A stretch of 64,000 nt of DNA from contig NC_077227.1 in NCBI RefSeq assembly GCF_027887165.1, positions 62,810,607 through 62,874,606 of the forward strand, read 5' to 3'. Both the position numbers and the translations under genes were made by a program. Shown here in pieces: positions 1 to 11,521 of the stretch (position 1 is its first letter; the number at the start of each line of letters is the position of its first letter). The notes beneath the pieces are model-generated. The model was given only the letters and a program-made list of their open reading frames with translations, had not been told where the DNA came from and did not search any database. Source of the stretch: Monodelphis domestica (lineage: Eukaryota; Chordata; Mammalia; Didelphimorphia; Didelphidae).

Positions 1-104
1 TCACCTTTTAAAATTTGGCTGGTTTACATATGTGTATATTAGAGTGTATGCTCTTTGAATGAAAGTCCATTACTTGCCATAGTATCTAGCATACAATATG
101 TTGT

Positions 105-560
105 TGAATTGGTCAGTCGTTCATTCGTGTCTGACTCTTCATGATCATATGGATCAGGATCTTCCATCCTCCATTATCTTTCTCTCTCTCTTTTTTTAAA
201 TCTTTACCTTCTGTCTTAGAATGAATTCTAAGTATGGGTTCCAAGGCAGAAATGTGGTAAGGGCTAGGCAATTGGGGTTAAGTGATTTGTCCAGGGTCAC
301 ACAGCCAGGAAGTGTTTGTGGTAATATTTGAACCCAGAACCTACAATCTCCAAGTCTGGCTCTCAATCCACTGAGCTACCTAGCTGCACCCTTCCACTAT
401 CTCTTGAAGTATGTCCAAGTTCATGTTTATTGTTTCCATGAGTCTACCTCTCCATCTCATTCTCTGCCATCCTCTTTTCCTTTTGCCTTAAAACTCATTC
501 AAAATCAGAGTCTTTTTGATGAGTTCCATTTTCTCATTATGTAGCCAAAGTATTTAAGTA
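105..560 (-). mobile_element. RTE/BovB-like LINE fragment, split by a SINE
   Basis: The segment reads as the complement of an RTE-clade LINE 3' region: 'gtctgactcttcatgat' at the left, then 'tctcattctctgccatcct' and a 'gtagccaaagtatt' stretch at the right. It is interrupted by a poly(A)-type SINE. Old and non-coding. Confidence 0.5.
180..392 (-). mobile_element. Poly(A)-type marsupial CORE-SINE
   Basis: The T-rich start is the complement of the poly(A) tail. It is followed by the tail block, the CORE motif (complement of gggcaagtcactt) and the tRNA-like head. The flanks tccattatct (170-179) and tccactatct (393-402) look like a diverged target-site duplication in the surrounding RTE-like LINE. 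Confidence 0.85.
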
Positions 561-605
561 TTTATTTACTAGCACACAGAAAGCACTTAATATATGCTAT
601 TTGAA

Positions 606-752
606 GGCATGGCTAGATAGCCTAGTGGATAGAGAGTCAGACTTTGGCAAGTCACTACACCCCAAATGTCTACCCTTACTGCTCTTTTGTCTTAGAACCC
701 ATACTTACTCTTGATTCTAAGACAAGAGGTAAAAATGAAAAAAAAAAAAAGA
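606..752 (+). mobile_element. Poly(A)-type CORE-SINE, internally deleted
   Basis: The head (agcctagtggatagagagtc) and the tail with poly(A) are present, but part of the CORE is deleted. Confidence 0.75.
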
Positions 753-1465
753 AGAATGCCTGGCCAATATGTTAGTCTGTTTACTGCTTGAGATATGTAT
801 GGCCAAGGGAAGAGAATGATCCTTCCTGAATCTTATCAGGGAAGAAAAGAGTAGATAAGATTGCCTTTGCTTGGAAACCCAATACTATTAAATTATTATA
901 CTGTATCACTTGGCTGAATATTTAAAATTAGGTATTTATTTCAGGGCATCTCTTGGAAATGATTGCTACATCAACTTTTTAAAGTGATTTTAATTCACAA
1001 AGCCTTGATTAAGGAATTGAAAGTGTTAGATACGGAGCCACCAGAACAAGTCCTTACTCTCCAATAGCTGGCAATAAGGAATAAAATAAGTGCGTACGTA
1101 ATTATAAAACAAAGCAAGAGCTGCTGAGGGCATTGCAGAAGCACAAGCAAAATGATCTGGGAATTCAGAAGGGGGAGAAATCATATCCTAGGGGATGGGT
1201 TGATGCCTTTAGAAAGGGTTGCTGACTATGCATATTTGTGATAATGGAGAGCTACAACTGATAGGGTAGGGTTGGGCAGTAATAGATACAAGATAAAATA
1301 AAAATGTTATATTGTATTCAGAGAAATTAATTTGTAAATGTTTACTGAACAAGTTTAAGTGGTTGTATTGATGTTCAAGATTAAGTTTTTGGTGAACTAT
1401 TTATTTAAAAGGCTGTGTGAAAGAAGAAGAATATTATATGGATCTTAGAGGAGAGGGGGAAAAGG
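753..1465. other. Unassigned non-coding sequence
   Basis: AT-rich single-copy-looking DNA without a coherent reading frame or a repeat I recognise. Confidence 0.4.
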
Positions 1466-1650
1466 GGAGGGCAGCTGGATGGCTTAGTGGATTGAGAGCC
1501 AGGTCTTGAGACAAGAGGTCCTGAGTTCAAGTCTAGTCCCAGACACTTCCTAGCTGGGTGATCCTGGGCAAATCACTTAGCCTCTATTGCCTAGCCCTTA
1601 CCACTCTTCTGCTTTAGAATCAAACATAGTGTTGATTTGTAAGAATTGAA
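1466..1650 (+). mobile_element. Poly(A)-type CORE-SINE
   Basis: Full head (gcagctggatggcttagtgg), CORE and tail block, with a decayed tail end. Confidence 0.85.
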
Positions 1651-1654
1651 ATAA

Positions 1655-2060
1655 TATTTCTACCCAGATATACATTTTATAAAGTTTATTGGACAGGGTA
1701 GACAATCATTCCTATAAGTAAGCTGACCATGTGGTCCCTAGCCTGCTTGTCTCTTCCTCCATCCCTCTCACCTACCTGCTCTGTCCCTGACCTCTTCCTT
1801 CTTCCTTCTCTTTTCGGTTCTCCCCCTCTCAAGCCCCAAAGCCTGGACTTTTATTGACATACGGCACATAGAGGGACTCAAACCTGGCACAACCGTGTTA
1901 TGTCAGGAATGGTTGATGGGCAGGTCAAGCCATTCAGCAGGGGGGAGGGGATGAACTTCCTTGACACTTCCTTGATTCTAAGATGGAAGGCAAGGATTTT
2001 TAAAAAAAAGAAATGAAAAGAAAATATAGAGAGGACCCACTAGTCCCCCTCCTACCCCCC
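1655..2060 (-). mobile_element. Possible LTR-like retroelement remnant
   Basis: The segment has no reading frame. It contains 'tttatt' stretches (reverse-strand polyadenylation-like signals), a long C/T-rich section, and a composition like marsupial LTRs. This is an impression only; I found no flanking duplication and no paired copy. Confidence 0.25.
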
Positions 2061-2304
2061 TCACACAACTGGCTTAGCTGGGGTACCCCATTCTCTCTGA
2101 GGCCACCCAGTGTCACTCAGGCTGGGTCCAGATGGACAAAAGCCTCCCAAGGCAAGGGTTTTAAAAAAATCCAATGAGGGGAAATGGAAGAAGAGCATGC
2201 CTATAATGATTTCTATGTACAGACTGGCAAAAGCATGGAGGTGGGAAAGTATAAGCTTTGTTTGGGGAATGGGGAATGTTATAAATTTGGCTGAAATTTA
2301 TCTT

Positions 2305-2438
2305 CTATGTATAGTTGTTTACATGTTGTCTCCATCATAAGAACATAAACTCTGAAAGAAGGGACTATGTTTTTCCTCCTCTATATCTCCAGTACTTGGC
2401 ATATAACCTTTAATCAATACTTAGTGACTTGACTTGAG
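2305..2438 (+). mobile_element. L2-type LINE 3'-end fragment
   Basis: Reads as a diverged form of the L2-type 3' end: 'aactctgaaagaagggacta', then 'ccagtacttggcatata'. Short and old. Confidence 0.5.
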
Positions 2439-2536
2439 GAGGAAGAGATTAAGAATGGAAAGAAGTTAAAATTGTTTATTTATTTTATTTCCCTGAAGTT
2501 TATTTTATTATTTTAAAAACTATGTATTTTAAATTT

Positions 2537-2632
2537 GTACTTTCTATGTTAGTAACAACTCTAAGGGCAAGGGCTAGGCAAACAGGGTTAAGTGACTTGC
2601 TCAGGGTCACGCAGCACAGCTAGGAAGTATGG
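2537..2632 (-). mobile_element. Poly(A)-type CORE-SINE fragment
   Basis: Contains 'gggctaggcaa' and 'gttaagtgacttgctcaggg', the complement of the CORE and tail boundary. Both ends are missing. Confidence 0.7.
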
Positions 2633-3780
2633 GAGGCAGTTCTATGTTTACTAATAGAATTCATCTGCTTCTGGTATTGTTAGTGTTTTTTACATACACA
2701 AGCACTCTAGTCCTTGGGAAACCCGAGGAATGAAGTGTTACAGGCTTAGCCTTTTATTCTTCAGGGATGCCAGCTTGAGTTTGATCCCAGAAGGCAATGA
2801 GCTTTCCAAAGTTAAAAGCATCCACGCTTGAAGCTCTACCACTCCGCCTTGGTCCATACCCCACAAATAGTTCAGTACATGCTGTATTTGAGAGGCTCAG
2901 TGGACCAGGATTAGAAGGAAGGAATCTACTGGAGCCACAATTGGTAACCCAACCAGCTCTAATCTCCAAAGCCAACTTCCTCACTCTTGTCCGGGCTTCG
3001 TCCAGGCCTGGTGACTGACAGGCCGACCAGTTGAGTTGTGGCCAGAGTGGACATGAAGGCCGCAGCATCTCCCAGCTGGTGCTGAGCTTTGCACTGACTA
3101 ATGCAGTGACCCAGCTTTCAGCAGCCCAGCTGGCTTAGATTAGTGGAAAGGAAGACTTCTCTCAGCCAGGATTCCAGGCAAGACCACAGGGAAACTCCAC
3201 ACAATTGAGAAGCTAAATCTCTACCTCAAAGGGCAGCAGAGGAGCCAAAACCTGTTCTCTCTCCCCAAGATAACCTCCTTACTCAGGGAAGGACGAGACC
3301 CCCCAGGAGAGGCTACAGTTATGGCAGTGTCACTCCAGGACACTTGCCTCATCCAACTTCTTAAGCTCGCAAGCAAAATGATAATCTGTTCCTGGGACAT
3401 GTTGGAGACAGGTCAGGGACCCCTGGAAATGGGGAAATTCATCTGAGTATAGAAGCTAGATCTAGCTCTAGGGCACGGAGAGATGGACGCTTTGCCCAGG
3501 AGGTACTCTGAGACAGTGTTCTTGGTGCCCTCTAAATTCCAGCATCCTGGTACACAGCCCAGATCTCTCTACCCGAAGTATGACTGCTGCCAAAGAATTC
3601 TTCTGTAGTGTTTTCAGATTCTAAGAAATCTAAGTAGAAATTTTGCCCAAGATTGAAAGGTACTCCCATCCTTAAAAGCTTCATCACAATTCTTCCTTTA
3701 GTTAGAATTTAATGGGGAAAGGAAGTTATTCCGATGAGATAGACTGGGGAAAGCTCTCTTCCCCACCTTGCTCTTCAAAC
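2633..3780. other. Unassigned single-copy-looking DNA
   Basis: Apart from the open segment at 2754-3068, I see no interspersed repeat and no supported exon here. Confidence 0.35.
2754..3068 (-). other. Open 104-codon segment, unrecognised
   Basis: A 315-base frame is open on the minus strand and overlaps a 73-codon frame open on the plus strand. The segment is relatively GC-rich and contains CpGs. On the minus strand the stop codon overlaps an AATAAA-like hexamer. I recognise no family or motif in either translation. It could be a processed-pseudogene fragment, an old exon or chance. Confidence 0.2.
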
Positions 3781-3799
3781 AGGACAGGATGTTTCCCAG

Positions 3800-3965
3800 T
3801 AATAAACTGCTCATCATGAGACCTGGATTCAAGTCTTGATTCTGTCACTTTGGCCAATCAATTCCTCTGCATGTCTCTGTATTCTCTTCTTTAAAATGAG
3901 GATTTGGACAAGCGATCTTCAGGAGTCCTTCCAGGAGGATCTAGGCTCACTGTATGATTCTTTGA
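3800..3965 (+). mobile_element. MIR-like SINE with CR1/L3-type tail
   Basis: A diverged CORE (gacctggattcaagtcttga) leads to an 'aaaatgaggatttggac' and 'gtccttccag' tail typical of CORE-SINEs with a CR1-like 3' end. Confidence 0.55.
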
Positions 3966-4147
3966 GATCAAAGTCAGAGGATTTTTCTACTTTTGGCACT
4001 TCCAAGCAGAGAGGTAAGGCTAGGAGACAGAGTGAGGGACAGATGTCTCTGATATATCAATTGCTTGATTGTTGGAAGAGGAAATTGGATCCATTCCCCC
4101 TGCCTCTTCCTTCTTTTGGGGGGAATGGAAGAATTCTTTAGAAAATC

Positions 4148-4312
4148 CCGTAAAGGGCAATGGATAGAGTGCAAAAGGACCTGGTTTCAAATCTGATCTC
4201 AGACACTTCCTAGCTGTGTGGCTCTGGGTAAATCACTTAACCCTGTTTGCCCAGCCCCTGCCTTCTGTTTTAGAGTTATTACTAAAACAGGACATAAGGG
4301 TTAAAAAAAAAG
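4148..4312 (+). mobile_element. Poly(A)-type CORE-SINE
   Basis: CORE (agctgtgtggctctgggtaaatc), tail block and poly(A) are all recognisable; the head is shortened. Confidence 0.8.
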
Positions 4313-4525
4313 ACATGAGTTTTCTGTAAGAAGGACAAGGAAAGACTGCGGGGGCTGACAGGCACCCCCCTCTTCTCTGTGGGGAAAGCAGCCTGACAAC
4401 TGGACATTAGCTAGACAAGTTCTCTTGACCCTTGACAGCTATGTTGGGCAGAGGAGGATTGTTGGTAGCTAGGGGGTTGAGTAAGAGTAGAGGGATTGCT
4501 CAGCCTATTTGCTAGTATACAGGCA

Positions 4526-4551
4526 TATATTATATATATATATATATATAG
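4526..4551. repeat. (TA)n microsatellite
   Basis: Short run of alternating TA dinucleotides. Confidence 0.9.
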
Positions 4552-4734
4552 CTTAAAACTGTCACAAGTTGGCAATAATTTGACAACTTGCTGGCCTAGG
4601 AGGCTAGAAAACGATGGGGAAAAAAGATAGAAATGTCCTTCCAGTGCCAACAGGTTCTCCCTTACAGTAGTGAAAATAGCAGACTGGTAGAATGGGTAAA
4701 CAAGGTTGTTTTCATAAGCAAAGCATTGCTGTAT

Positions 4735-4998
4735 ATTTATAACAGTAATTGCTGTTTATTAGCACCTACTATATGCCAGGCACTGTGCTAATATTATCTC
4801 ATTTGATCCTCAAAACAACCCTGCAAGATATGTGATGTTATTATTCCTATTTTACAGATGAGGAAACAGAGGCAAACAGAGGTGAAATGACTTACCCAAG
4901 GTCACACAGAGTAGCAAGTGTCTGAAACTGGGTTTGAACCCTGGCTTCCTGTTTGGAGGCCTGTACTCTAGAACTCTGGGCCACCTAACTGCCTTTCT
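4735..4998 (-). mobile_element. MIR-type SINE, nearly full length
   Basis: Complement of MIR. It runs from 'actatatgccaggcactgtg' through 'cctcaaaacaaccctgca' and 'ttacagatgaggaaac' to the CORE and head. Confidence 0.85.
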
Positions 4999-5189
4999 AG
5001 ACCATACTCTATGGTGGCCCCTCCTAGAGTCTTGGCAGTGGAACCATTCAATTTTCTGATTTATTCTTCTCTTTGTTGCTAATTTATCAGGGTACACCTA
5101 AGAATGGTCCCTGGGGCTCCTTTCCCTAGCTTTTCCATTCTCTTGACTATTTTTCTCCCACAGGGGATGAAAAGGGAGGGGAAGGGAAT

Positions 5190-5322
5190 AAACATTTATT
5201 AAATATTTACAATGTAGTAAGGAAAACTGAGGCAGGCAGAGGTTAAGTGACTTGCCCAGGGTCCTCCACAGTTAGCTCATGGCCCAGAATTCTATTCAGT
5301 AGAGTATTCCCTAGCTGCCCGC
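5190..5322 (-). mobile_element. MIR/CORE-SINE fragment
   Basis: Contains 'gaaaactgaggcaggcagag', 'gttaagtgacttgcccaggg' and a decayed head ending 'ctagctgccc'. Confidence 0.65.
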
Positions 5323-5714
5323 ATGAGCTGCTAGTTGACTCACAGTCTTATAAGGAAAGGACTTTCTAAGCCTTCAAGCTATATCCAATTGGGAGTTATT
5401 AATATCCTGCCTATTTCTCTGCCCCAAGGCAGCCCTACTTTTGCTCTTCTCTCCATGCCTGGAAGTGATGACAGACCCTGGGCTCCCTAGATTTCTGGCT
5501 GTTCCCACCTGCTTCAGTTATTTATAAGCTGGGAGTGATCCTGGTCACTTCTTATAGCCAAGCACAATCAGATGTCTATTTTATTCTGGCCTTGATTTTG
5601 GGTCATATTTTCTGAGGCAAGAAAAATAGAAAACAAGATCTCTGCCCTCGACCAGCAGGTAGTCTGATGCACAAAACAGGAGACTTACATGTGAAAAAGT
5701 CATGAAAATCAACA

Positions 5715-5858
5715 TGTTTATATAGCATTTTACCTCCATGATCTCATTTGGGTTTCATAATGACCCTATGAGGTAGGTGCTATGGGTATTATTATTATTC
5801 CCATGTTACAGATGAGGAAATAGGCTCAGAGAGATTAATTGACTTCTAGGCTCATCGG
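5715..5858 (-). mobile_element. MIR-type SINE fragment
   Basis: 'tataatgaccctatgaggta' and 'gttacagatgaggaaatagg' mark the MIR body on the minus strand. Confidence 0.75.
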
Positions 5859-5994
5859 TAATGGATTTAGATCTGGAAGGAGACTAAAGGAACATTCAGT
5901 AGAACTCTCATTTTGTGAAGGAGACCCAAAGGTGTTCATAGGTTAAATGACTTAAATTCATGACTTCAATCATAGTTTAAGTGAATCAAGATAA

Positions 5995-6245
5995 CAAGTA
6001 TTCATTAAGCATCTTTACAGCAGGTGTCAGGCACTCTGTTAAGTGCTAAGGATGCAGAAAGGGGAAAGGAAGTCTAGTGGAGGAGAGAGCAGACAAACAT
6101 GGATGTACAAAAATGATAAAAGATGATAAATTGGAGGTAATCAATAAAGGGAAGGAACAAGCAAGATTAGGAAAGGCTTTTTGCAGAAGGCTGGATTTTA
6201 TTGGAGGCTCTAAGGAAATTAGGGAGACCAGAAGACCTCATTTCA
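5995..6245 (-). mobile_element. L2-type LINE 3' region
   Basis: Starts with 'attcattaagcatc' and 'gtcaggcactctgttaagtg', then 'gattaggaaaggctttttgc'. This is the complement of the L2-like 3' end that recurs across the window. The frame open across it is a by-product. Confidence 0.6.
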
Positions 6246-6395
6246 AATCCTGGCTCCACTCCTTGCACCAAGATGACCTTGGACAAAGAATTCTAGTCTC
6301 TGGGTCTCGTTTTTCTCAGATGTAAAATGAGGTGTTGGACCTCTGAAGTCCCTTCCAACTCTAAATCTCTGCTTGAATAATTCTATGATCTAAAA
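6246..6395 (+). mobile_element. CORE-SINE with CR1/L3-type tail
   Basis: Ends with 'gacctctgaagtcccttcc' and 'aattctatgatc', the CR1-like tail. Confidence 0.6.
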
Positions 6396-6494
6396 TATCA
6401 GGCCTCCATAGGGCAAATATCCAAGTAAAGGCTTTCCTCACCATCTTTCTCCAAATACAGAATTCTTAATTTTAGTCCAGCCTTGGCTTTTCAA

Positions 6495-6612
6495 TTTAGT
6501 TAAATAAACATTTATTAAGCAATACTATATGCAAGTCACTGTGTTTTCAGTTGGAGATTTAAAGACAAAAGAAATATTCCTTTTAAGAAGTTTCCTTTCT
6601 CTTGTCATCTTA
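6495..6612 (-). mobile_element. L2-type LINE 3' fragment
   Basis: 'taaataaacatttattaagc' followed by a degraded 'gcaagtcactgtg' block. Confidence 0.55.
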
Positions 6613-6618
6613 AAACAT

Positions 6619-7062
6619 CATAGGATCATAAATTTTGAAGTGAAAAGGACCTCAGAAGCCATCTATTTCAATTTTCTCATTTTGCAAATGAGGAGACTGA
6701 ATTTCAATTATTCAGTCTTTTTTTTTTTAAGTTCTGTCAAACTCTTTGTGACCCTATTTGGGTTTTCTTGGAAAAGATATTAGAGGAGTTTGCCATTCCC
6801 TTCTCCAGCTCATTTTATATTTAAGGAAACTGAAGTAAAAAGGTTAAGTGACTTGCCCAGGGTCATGCAGCTAGTAAGTGTCTGAGACCAAATTTGAACT
6901 TTTGAATATGGATCTTCCTGACTTCAGGCCCAGCACTCTATCCACAGCATCACCTAGCTGCCCCTTCACTGCCAGGTTAAACAGCTTGCTCATTGCAGTA
7001 AGAACTAGCAGATAAAGAGGACTGTATGAGATTGAATCTTGATCTTCCTGACATAAGTATTA
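6619..7062 (-). mobile_element. CORE-SINE with CR1 tail, split by a Mar-1 SINE
   Basis: The left part (6619-6712) begins 'aggatcataaattttgaagt'. The right part (6966-7062) resumes with the CORE and head. A younger Mar-1-type element separates them. Confidence 0.55.
6719..6965 (-). mobile_element. Mar-1-type CORE-SINE (RTE tail)
   Basis: Shows the complement of the RTE/BovB-like tail (gggttttcttgg, gccattcccttctccagctc), then the CORE and a head ending 'cacctagctgcccc'. Near full length. Confidence 0.85.
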
Positions 7063-7154
7063 AGTTATGAACAATGAAAACCAGTGCAAACATCATAACT
7101 AATTGTATATTACATAAGGAAATATGGAGGGGTTGGAGGAAATGGTTGAGATTA

Positions 7155-7335
7155 CTGACTCTGGTGGGAGTTAGGAAGCTCTTTTAAATGCTGGTTTTAG
7201 TCCTAGTTCTACCACTCACTAGCTAACCTAGAAAAAAATCACATCACCTCCCTCACTGGTCCTCAGTTTCCTTATCTGTCAAATGGGGACATTAGATGGA
7301 GTAACCTTAAAGAGATTGCCTATCTTTCATCAGAG
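7155..7335 (+). mobile_element. MIR-type SINE
   Basis: 'tcctagttctaccactcact' and 'cctcagtttccttatctg' identify the MIR CORE in plus orientation. Confidence 0.75.
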
Positions 7336-8035
7336 TGTCAGGGAGATAAGGAAGCCCAAAGCCCACCTGAGAAAGTTATCTAAAGAGCTTTCATGGCCAG
7401 GTCTATCATTGATATTAGCTTCCTGAGGTTTGTAATTCCTTGGGGGGTAGATCTGTTTAAGAGATACTTCCTGAATCCTTTAGTTGCTAGGATTATAAAA
7501 TGAGTATCCTGCAAGACAGGTTCTTTAAGAGATTGACCAGGAGGTTGTTAGAAGACATACTGGGAGTTATTGATTTCATGTTTTCTTTTTCTATCTGATG
7601 TTTGTAGGAAAGGGCTCCTAGAAGTGAAAAGAGCATTAAGCTGCCACCCAGCTGGTGAAGTAATGCACCTTCTTTTCTTCAAATCAGTGCTCTGGCAAAG
7701 CTTTTGTTCTCTTTGCATGTCCCTTCAATCACCAGAGAGTGAGAAGTACAAGAGGCTCTTAATTACACCTATGTCCTCTGCCAGAAGGATGGAGTGGGAT
7801 TTGCTTAGCACTGAATGGAATCTTTGTTAGAACAATCATAAATGGAAATTGATTGCTTAGCAGGAGAGGGCTGTTGATTTCTAGAACCAAGACACTGGCA
7901 GACTTTAGATGATAATTCCTGTAAAAAGATCTGGACATTGCATTAGGAAAACCCTGGTGTTCAGAATAGAAGAAGTGATAGCCTTGGTGTACCCTGTTCT
8001 GGTCAGACTTCAGAGGGATTAATGTGGTCATTTTG
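7336..8035. other. Unassigned sequence
   Basis: No gene or recognisable repeat. Small open frames on both strands show no motif. Confidence 0.35.
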
Positions 8036-8039
8036 GGGT

Positions 8040-8445
8040 GTTACATTTTAAAGGAGGACATTGGGGCACTGAAGGGTAACTGGGATGATAAGGAGACTGG
8101 AGACCTTCCATATGAGAATCCTTGAAGGAAGTGGGGATGTTCAGCTCAGAGGAAAGAAGACTTAGGGGTGATATGACTTCCATCTTCAATTATCTAAAGG
8201 GAAGCAGGATCAGGATTGTTCTTAGGCATGGGTAGAAACTGAAGTGGGCAGATAAAGGTTTGATTTAAAAAAAAAACTCTCCAACAATTAGAGCTGACAG
8301 AATGGGCTCTTTGGAAGTGGGGAGACGTCCTTCAATGGAGGCTAGCAGATCAGTTTTCAGAACTGTGGCAGAAGATATATGCTTTGTTGGACTAGATTAT
8401 TTCCAAAGTCCCTTTTAGCTTAGAGAGGCTATGATTCTAATGGCT
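8040..8445 (+). mobile_element. CR1-group LINE 3' end
   Basis: Matches the end of ORF2 plus 3' UTR of CR1/L2-group LINEs: 'tgttcagctcagaggaaaga', 'ccaacaattagagctgacag', then 'gttggactagattattt' and 'ctatgattct'. The ORF2 end is broken by indels. Confidence 0.75.
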
Positions 8446-8711
8446 GCCACTTCAGAAAAGGTTGCTGAAAGGAGAGACCCCTGAGTTTGGCCTCCTCCTG
8501 CCTTGAGTTTCTACTTTGTGTCTAAGTTTTCAAACAGGGTTTAAATTTTTGGTTTAGGTTCTTTTGTTGGATAAGCCCGGACTTCAGTTGTTTAGAGAAA
8601 AATTGTTTTCTCCAGATTGCAGTAAACTAGAACAACAAAATGGAGAAGGAAATTTAGGACTTGTGGCATAGGAGGAAATAATTTTCCATTCTCCCAGATC
8701 AAGAGGGAAAT

Positions 8712-8932
8712 TCAATCAAACAGCACTTATTAAAGGTCTACTGTAGGTCAGGAAGTGGGGTTAAGTGCTAGGAATAGTAGTCCCAGCCAATAGAAAACAT
8801 ATTCTACTATAGGCAACATTTACATATACAAGCATGCACAAAACAGAGACAAACTAAGTGGAAAGGATTTATTTAGAAGACATACTAGCATCTGTTGGGG
8901 TCAAGGAAGACTTCTCAAGAAAGTCAAGTTCA
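8712..8932 (-). mobile_element. L2-type LINE 3' region
   Basis: 'cagcacttattaaaggtcta' and 'caggaagtggggttaagtgc' are followed by the 'aacaaactaagtgga' portion of the same family. Confidence 0.55.
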
Positions 8933-8957
8933 AAGCATCACAGAACCCTAGGCAAGG

Positions 8958-9072
8958 ATGAATGAATAAAAAAATGATTAAACACTTAACTAGATGCCAA
9001 TCACGGTGCTAAGTGTTAGAGATATAAAAGTGAATATAGTTTTTGCCCTCAAGGAACTTACATTCTAAAAGA
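8958..9072 (-). mobile_element. L2-type LINE 3' fragment
   Basis: 'acacttaactagatgccaat' and 'tgccctcaaggaacttacat' belong to the same 3' end; a second copy 30 bases after the previous one. Confidence 0.65.
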
Positions 9073-10198
9073 AGTGTGTGGTTGCCAGGGAGGGATGCCC
9101 ATTTGTATTTCACAGAAGCATGTCTGGTACCAATTGTTGCATTTCAGAGGCAAATTTAATTATTTACCACACACTTTGGCCATCCCTCAATATTGGAATT
9201 GCCTGTTGATGCATCTTTGGTTGAACCTCCCTTGGCACTCAGTGTGCTCTTGCCTCATTCTGGTTCCTTCTTTCCCTTCTTCTCCAGTTCCCTTCTATTT
9301 TTTTATGGAGAACATGTGCTGCTTGACTTTGGGTCACTCTTTGGTGTTGCAGAAAGCAATTGTCTTGTCCTGCTGCTGTTTCTTGCTTCAAGTATCATAT
9401 TGAAGAAGTGGGATGATGCCAGAAAATCTGTTTTTCCTTTACCAGTTACTTTTCCTGAGGTCTGGATGCTGCTGTCCTTTGCTGGTTTACGGGCCAGATG
9501 CTCTCCAACATTGGATGGAGTCAGAGTTGCTGACTTCATCTCAAAGTAATCTGAATGTGGTTAGCTATGGATACTCATTGCCTGAAGATCTTAGAGCTGT
9601 AAAGGCATAGTCTCCAGGTCTGGGGGGAAAATAGACCCTTGTTTGGCTCTCCTTTATGACTATGGAAGACTGGTTCTATTTGCCTTCATTTCTCCTTACT
9701 TTTCCCTAAAGCAAGAAATCCACCCCAGAATAGTATCTATTGTTGTGTGAGTAAATCTTGGACCACTGCCACTCGATATTATCCTGTCCCTGTCTAGGCT
9801 TGCTGGCCCAATATCAGGTTTTGGGTTATGTCACCCATGAACCACTTGTCGTTTCCATCTGGAGCTCGCTAGGATTGCGACATGGGTGAACAATGAAGAG
9901 GAAAAGTATCTTCCAGAGAACAGGGCCTGAAATCTATTTCATGCCAACTCAGCTCCTAACACCTGCTATTTTGTACCACAGAGACATCTTGGGAATGGGA
10001 TGTCTCATCACTAGACTGAGCTACCAGAAAAGGCATTTCTCTCATAAGATTAAAATCCTAGTGAAGTCGAATCTTCTCCTTACACTTCATACATCTTTCA
10101 GAATGGGTAGTTGTTTCACAAAAGGGCTACTCAGAGTTCCCCCAGCTGCTTTATTCAAGCTGCAGTCATTCATCTACTTGGTCTAATTTATTTCGATC
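9073..10198. other. Unassigned sequence with a 118-codon open frame
   Basis: A plus-strand frame at 9193-9549 is open for 118 codons and is rich in Leu, Phe and Ser. Overlapping frames are open on both strands. I recognise no domain and see no splice or polyadenylation context that would make it a gene. Confidence 0.3.
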
Positions 10199-10199
10199 A

Positions 10200-10368
10200 T
10201 AGGATGCTATGTTGGGAATCAGAAAACAGGTGCTAGTCCCCGCTCTTTATTTCTGTGACCTTAGATGAGTAATTTCTCCTCTCTAATGGTCCTTCTACAT
10301 AGAATGAGGTGCTTGAACTTCACAATTTGCCAAATCCCTCTGAGCGCTAACATTCATGAGTCAACCAG
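10200..10368 (+). mobile_element. MIR-like SINE, diverged
   Basis: 'tgaccttagatgagtaattt' and 'agaatgaggtgcttgaactt' fit a decayed CORE plus CR1-type tail. Confidence 0.55.
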
Positions 10369-10429
10369 TGAGTCTCTTTTTGCTTTATACTTTAGTCCAT
10401 AACTAGAGTCTCAGTCAAAAGTTATGAAA

Positions 10430-11425
10430 ATATTGACAGGCTCACATGAACATAATATCAGCATAAAGACCTTTATTCATGTCAATGGAATCATCCCCAT
10501 TTCTTTTCCTCTAAGCATTAGATATTATACCCCTGGGTACACATATAAGAAATATCAACATTAATTCATTATCTATGGTACCTTGTAGCAAAATGTAGTT
10601 TCCCTGTTTATCTCTTTTAATCAAGTCTATTTTTACTATATCTTTCTCTAAAATTATTTGCTTTTTCAAGTTTAGCCAAAACATAATAAATTTTACTCAT
10701 GCCCTTATTTTAACTGTGTGAATTTTTATGTTTAAGGAATATTTTACATAAATGACATATTACTGGATTATGATTTCTTATCCACTCTGCTATTCTCTTC
10801 CCTTTTATGGGTAAGTGCATTCCATTTATATTCACAGTTTTTATAATTAATTATGTATTTCTTGTTTGTTTTTAAAAATACTTTAACTTTCTTTGCTCCT
10901 AATTCCTTCTTTACAAAGAAGAATGGAGCTGTGAACCAGGAATATACTCATACCAATGCTCTATACCTAACATATTCATCTTCCTTCTCTTTTTCTCCCC
11001 AGAACCCAACCATAAGGTCTTGCTTTTCTTCCTTTCCTTGTAAACTCTCTTTATAATCTCCCTCCTCTGAATTTAAGGTTTGTTTTGTTCATGATTAATT
11101 TCCTCCTAAATCTACTCTCTTTCTCTTATTCTCCTCTTTCCCCCTCCCTGTTTCTTTCTGTTTCTTTGTTAAGTTGAATGTATTTCTACATCATTCTTTG
11201 TGTGTGTTCTACTCTCCTTTGTCCAATCCAGATGAAAGTGAGCTTCTACCCTCTTCTTGTTTGTATAGACATTTACTTCTTCCACTCCCCTTCCTTTATT
11301 TGGGATTTTCCAGTTCAGTCCTATGATCTTCTTTGATTGTTGGGTAGTAGTTGTAGGTCAGTTGTTCCATAGTACTTTTTCTTCTCCCCCATTTTAATTT
11401 GTTTTTTCATTTCTACCTACCTATC
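10430..11425 (-). mobile_element. Probable old L1-type LINE fragment
   Basis: AT- and T-rich stretch with 'ttcttatccactctgctatt' and 'cccttttatgggtaagtgc', which I associate with the antisense of marsupial L1. No reading frame remains. The boundaries are approximate. Confidence 0.4.
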
Positions 11426-11439
11426 TTTGTATTATGATG

Positions 11440-11520
11440 GGCTATATGTTGTTTGAAGATAGAGACCATATCTTATTCATTTCTCTATCCATAAAATACT
11501 CATCTTGTATATAGTAAGGA
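11440..11520 (+). mobile_element. L2-type LINE 3' fragment
   Basis: 'gaagatagagaccatatctt' followed by a decayed 'tatatagtaagga'. Confidence 0.5.
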
Positions 11521-11521
11521 C

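Noticed and set aside
1466..1560. tRNA-like sequences at SINE heads
   Set aside because: They are degenerate SINE heads; no cloverleaf with intact arms, so not tRNA genes.
2110..2340. 76-codon plus-strand frame
   Set aside because: It runs into an L2-type fragment and has no motif or splice context.
9193..9549. 118-codon hydrophobic frame
   Set aside because: No recognisable family, no promoter or polyadenylation context, and overlapping frames are equally open. Left as unassigned.
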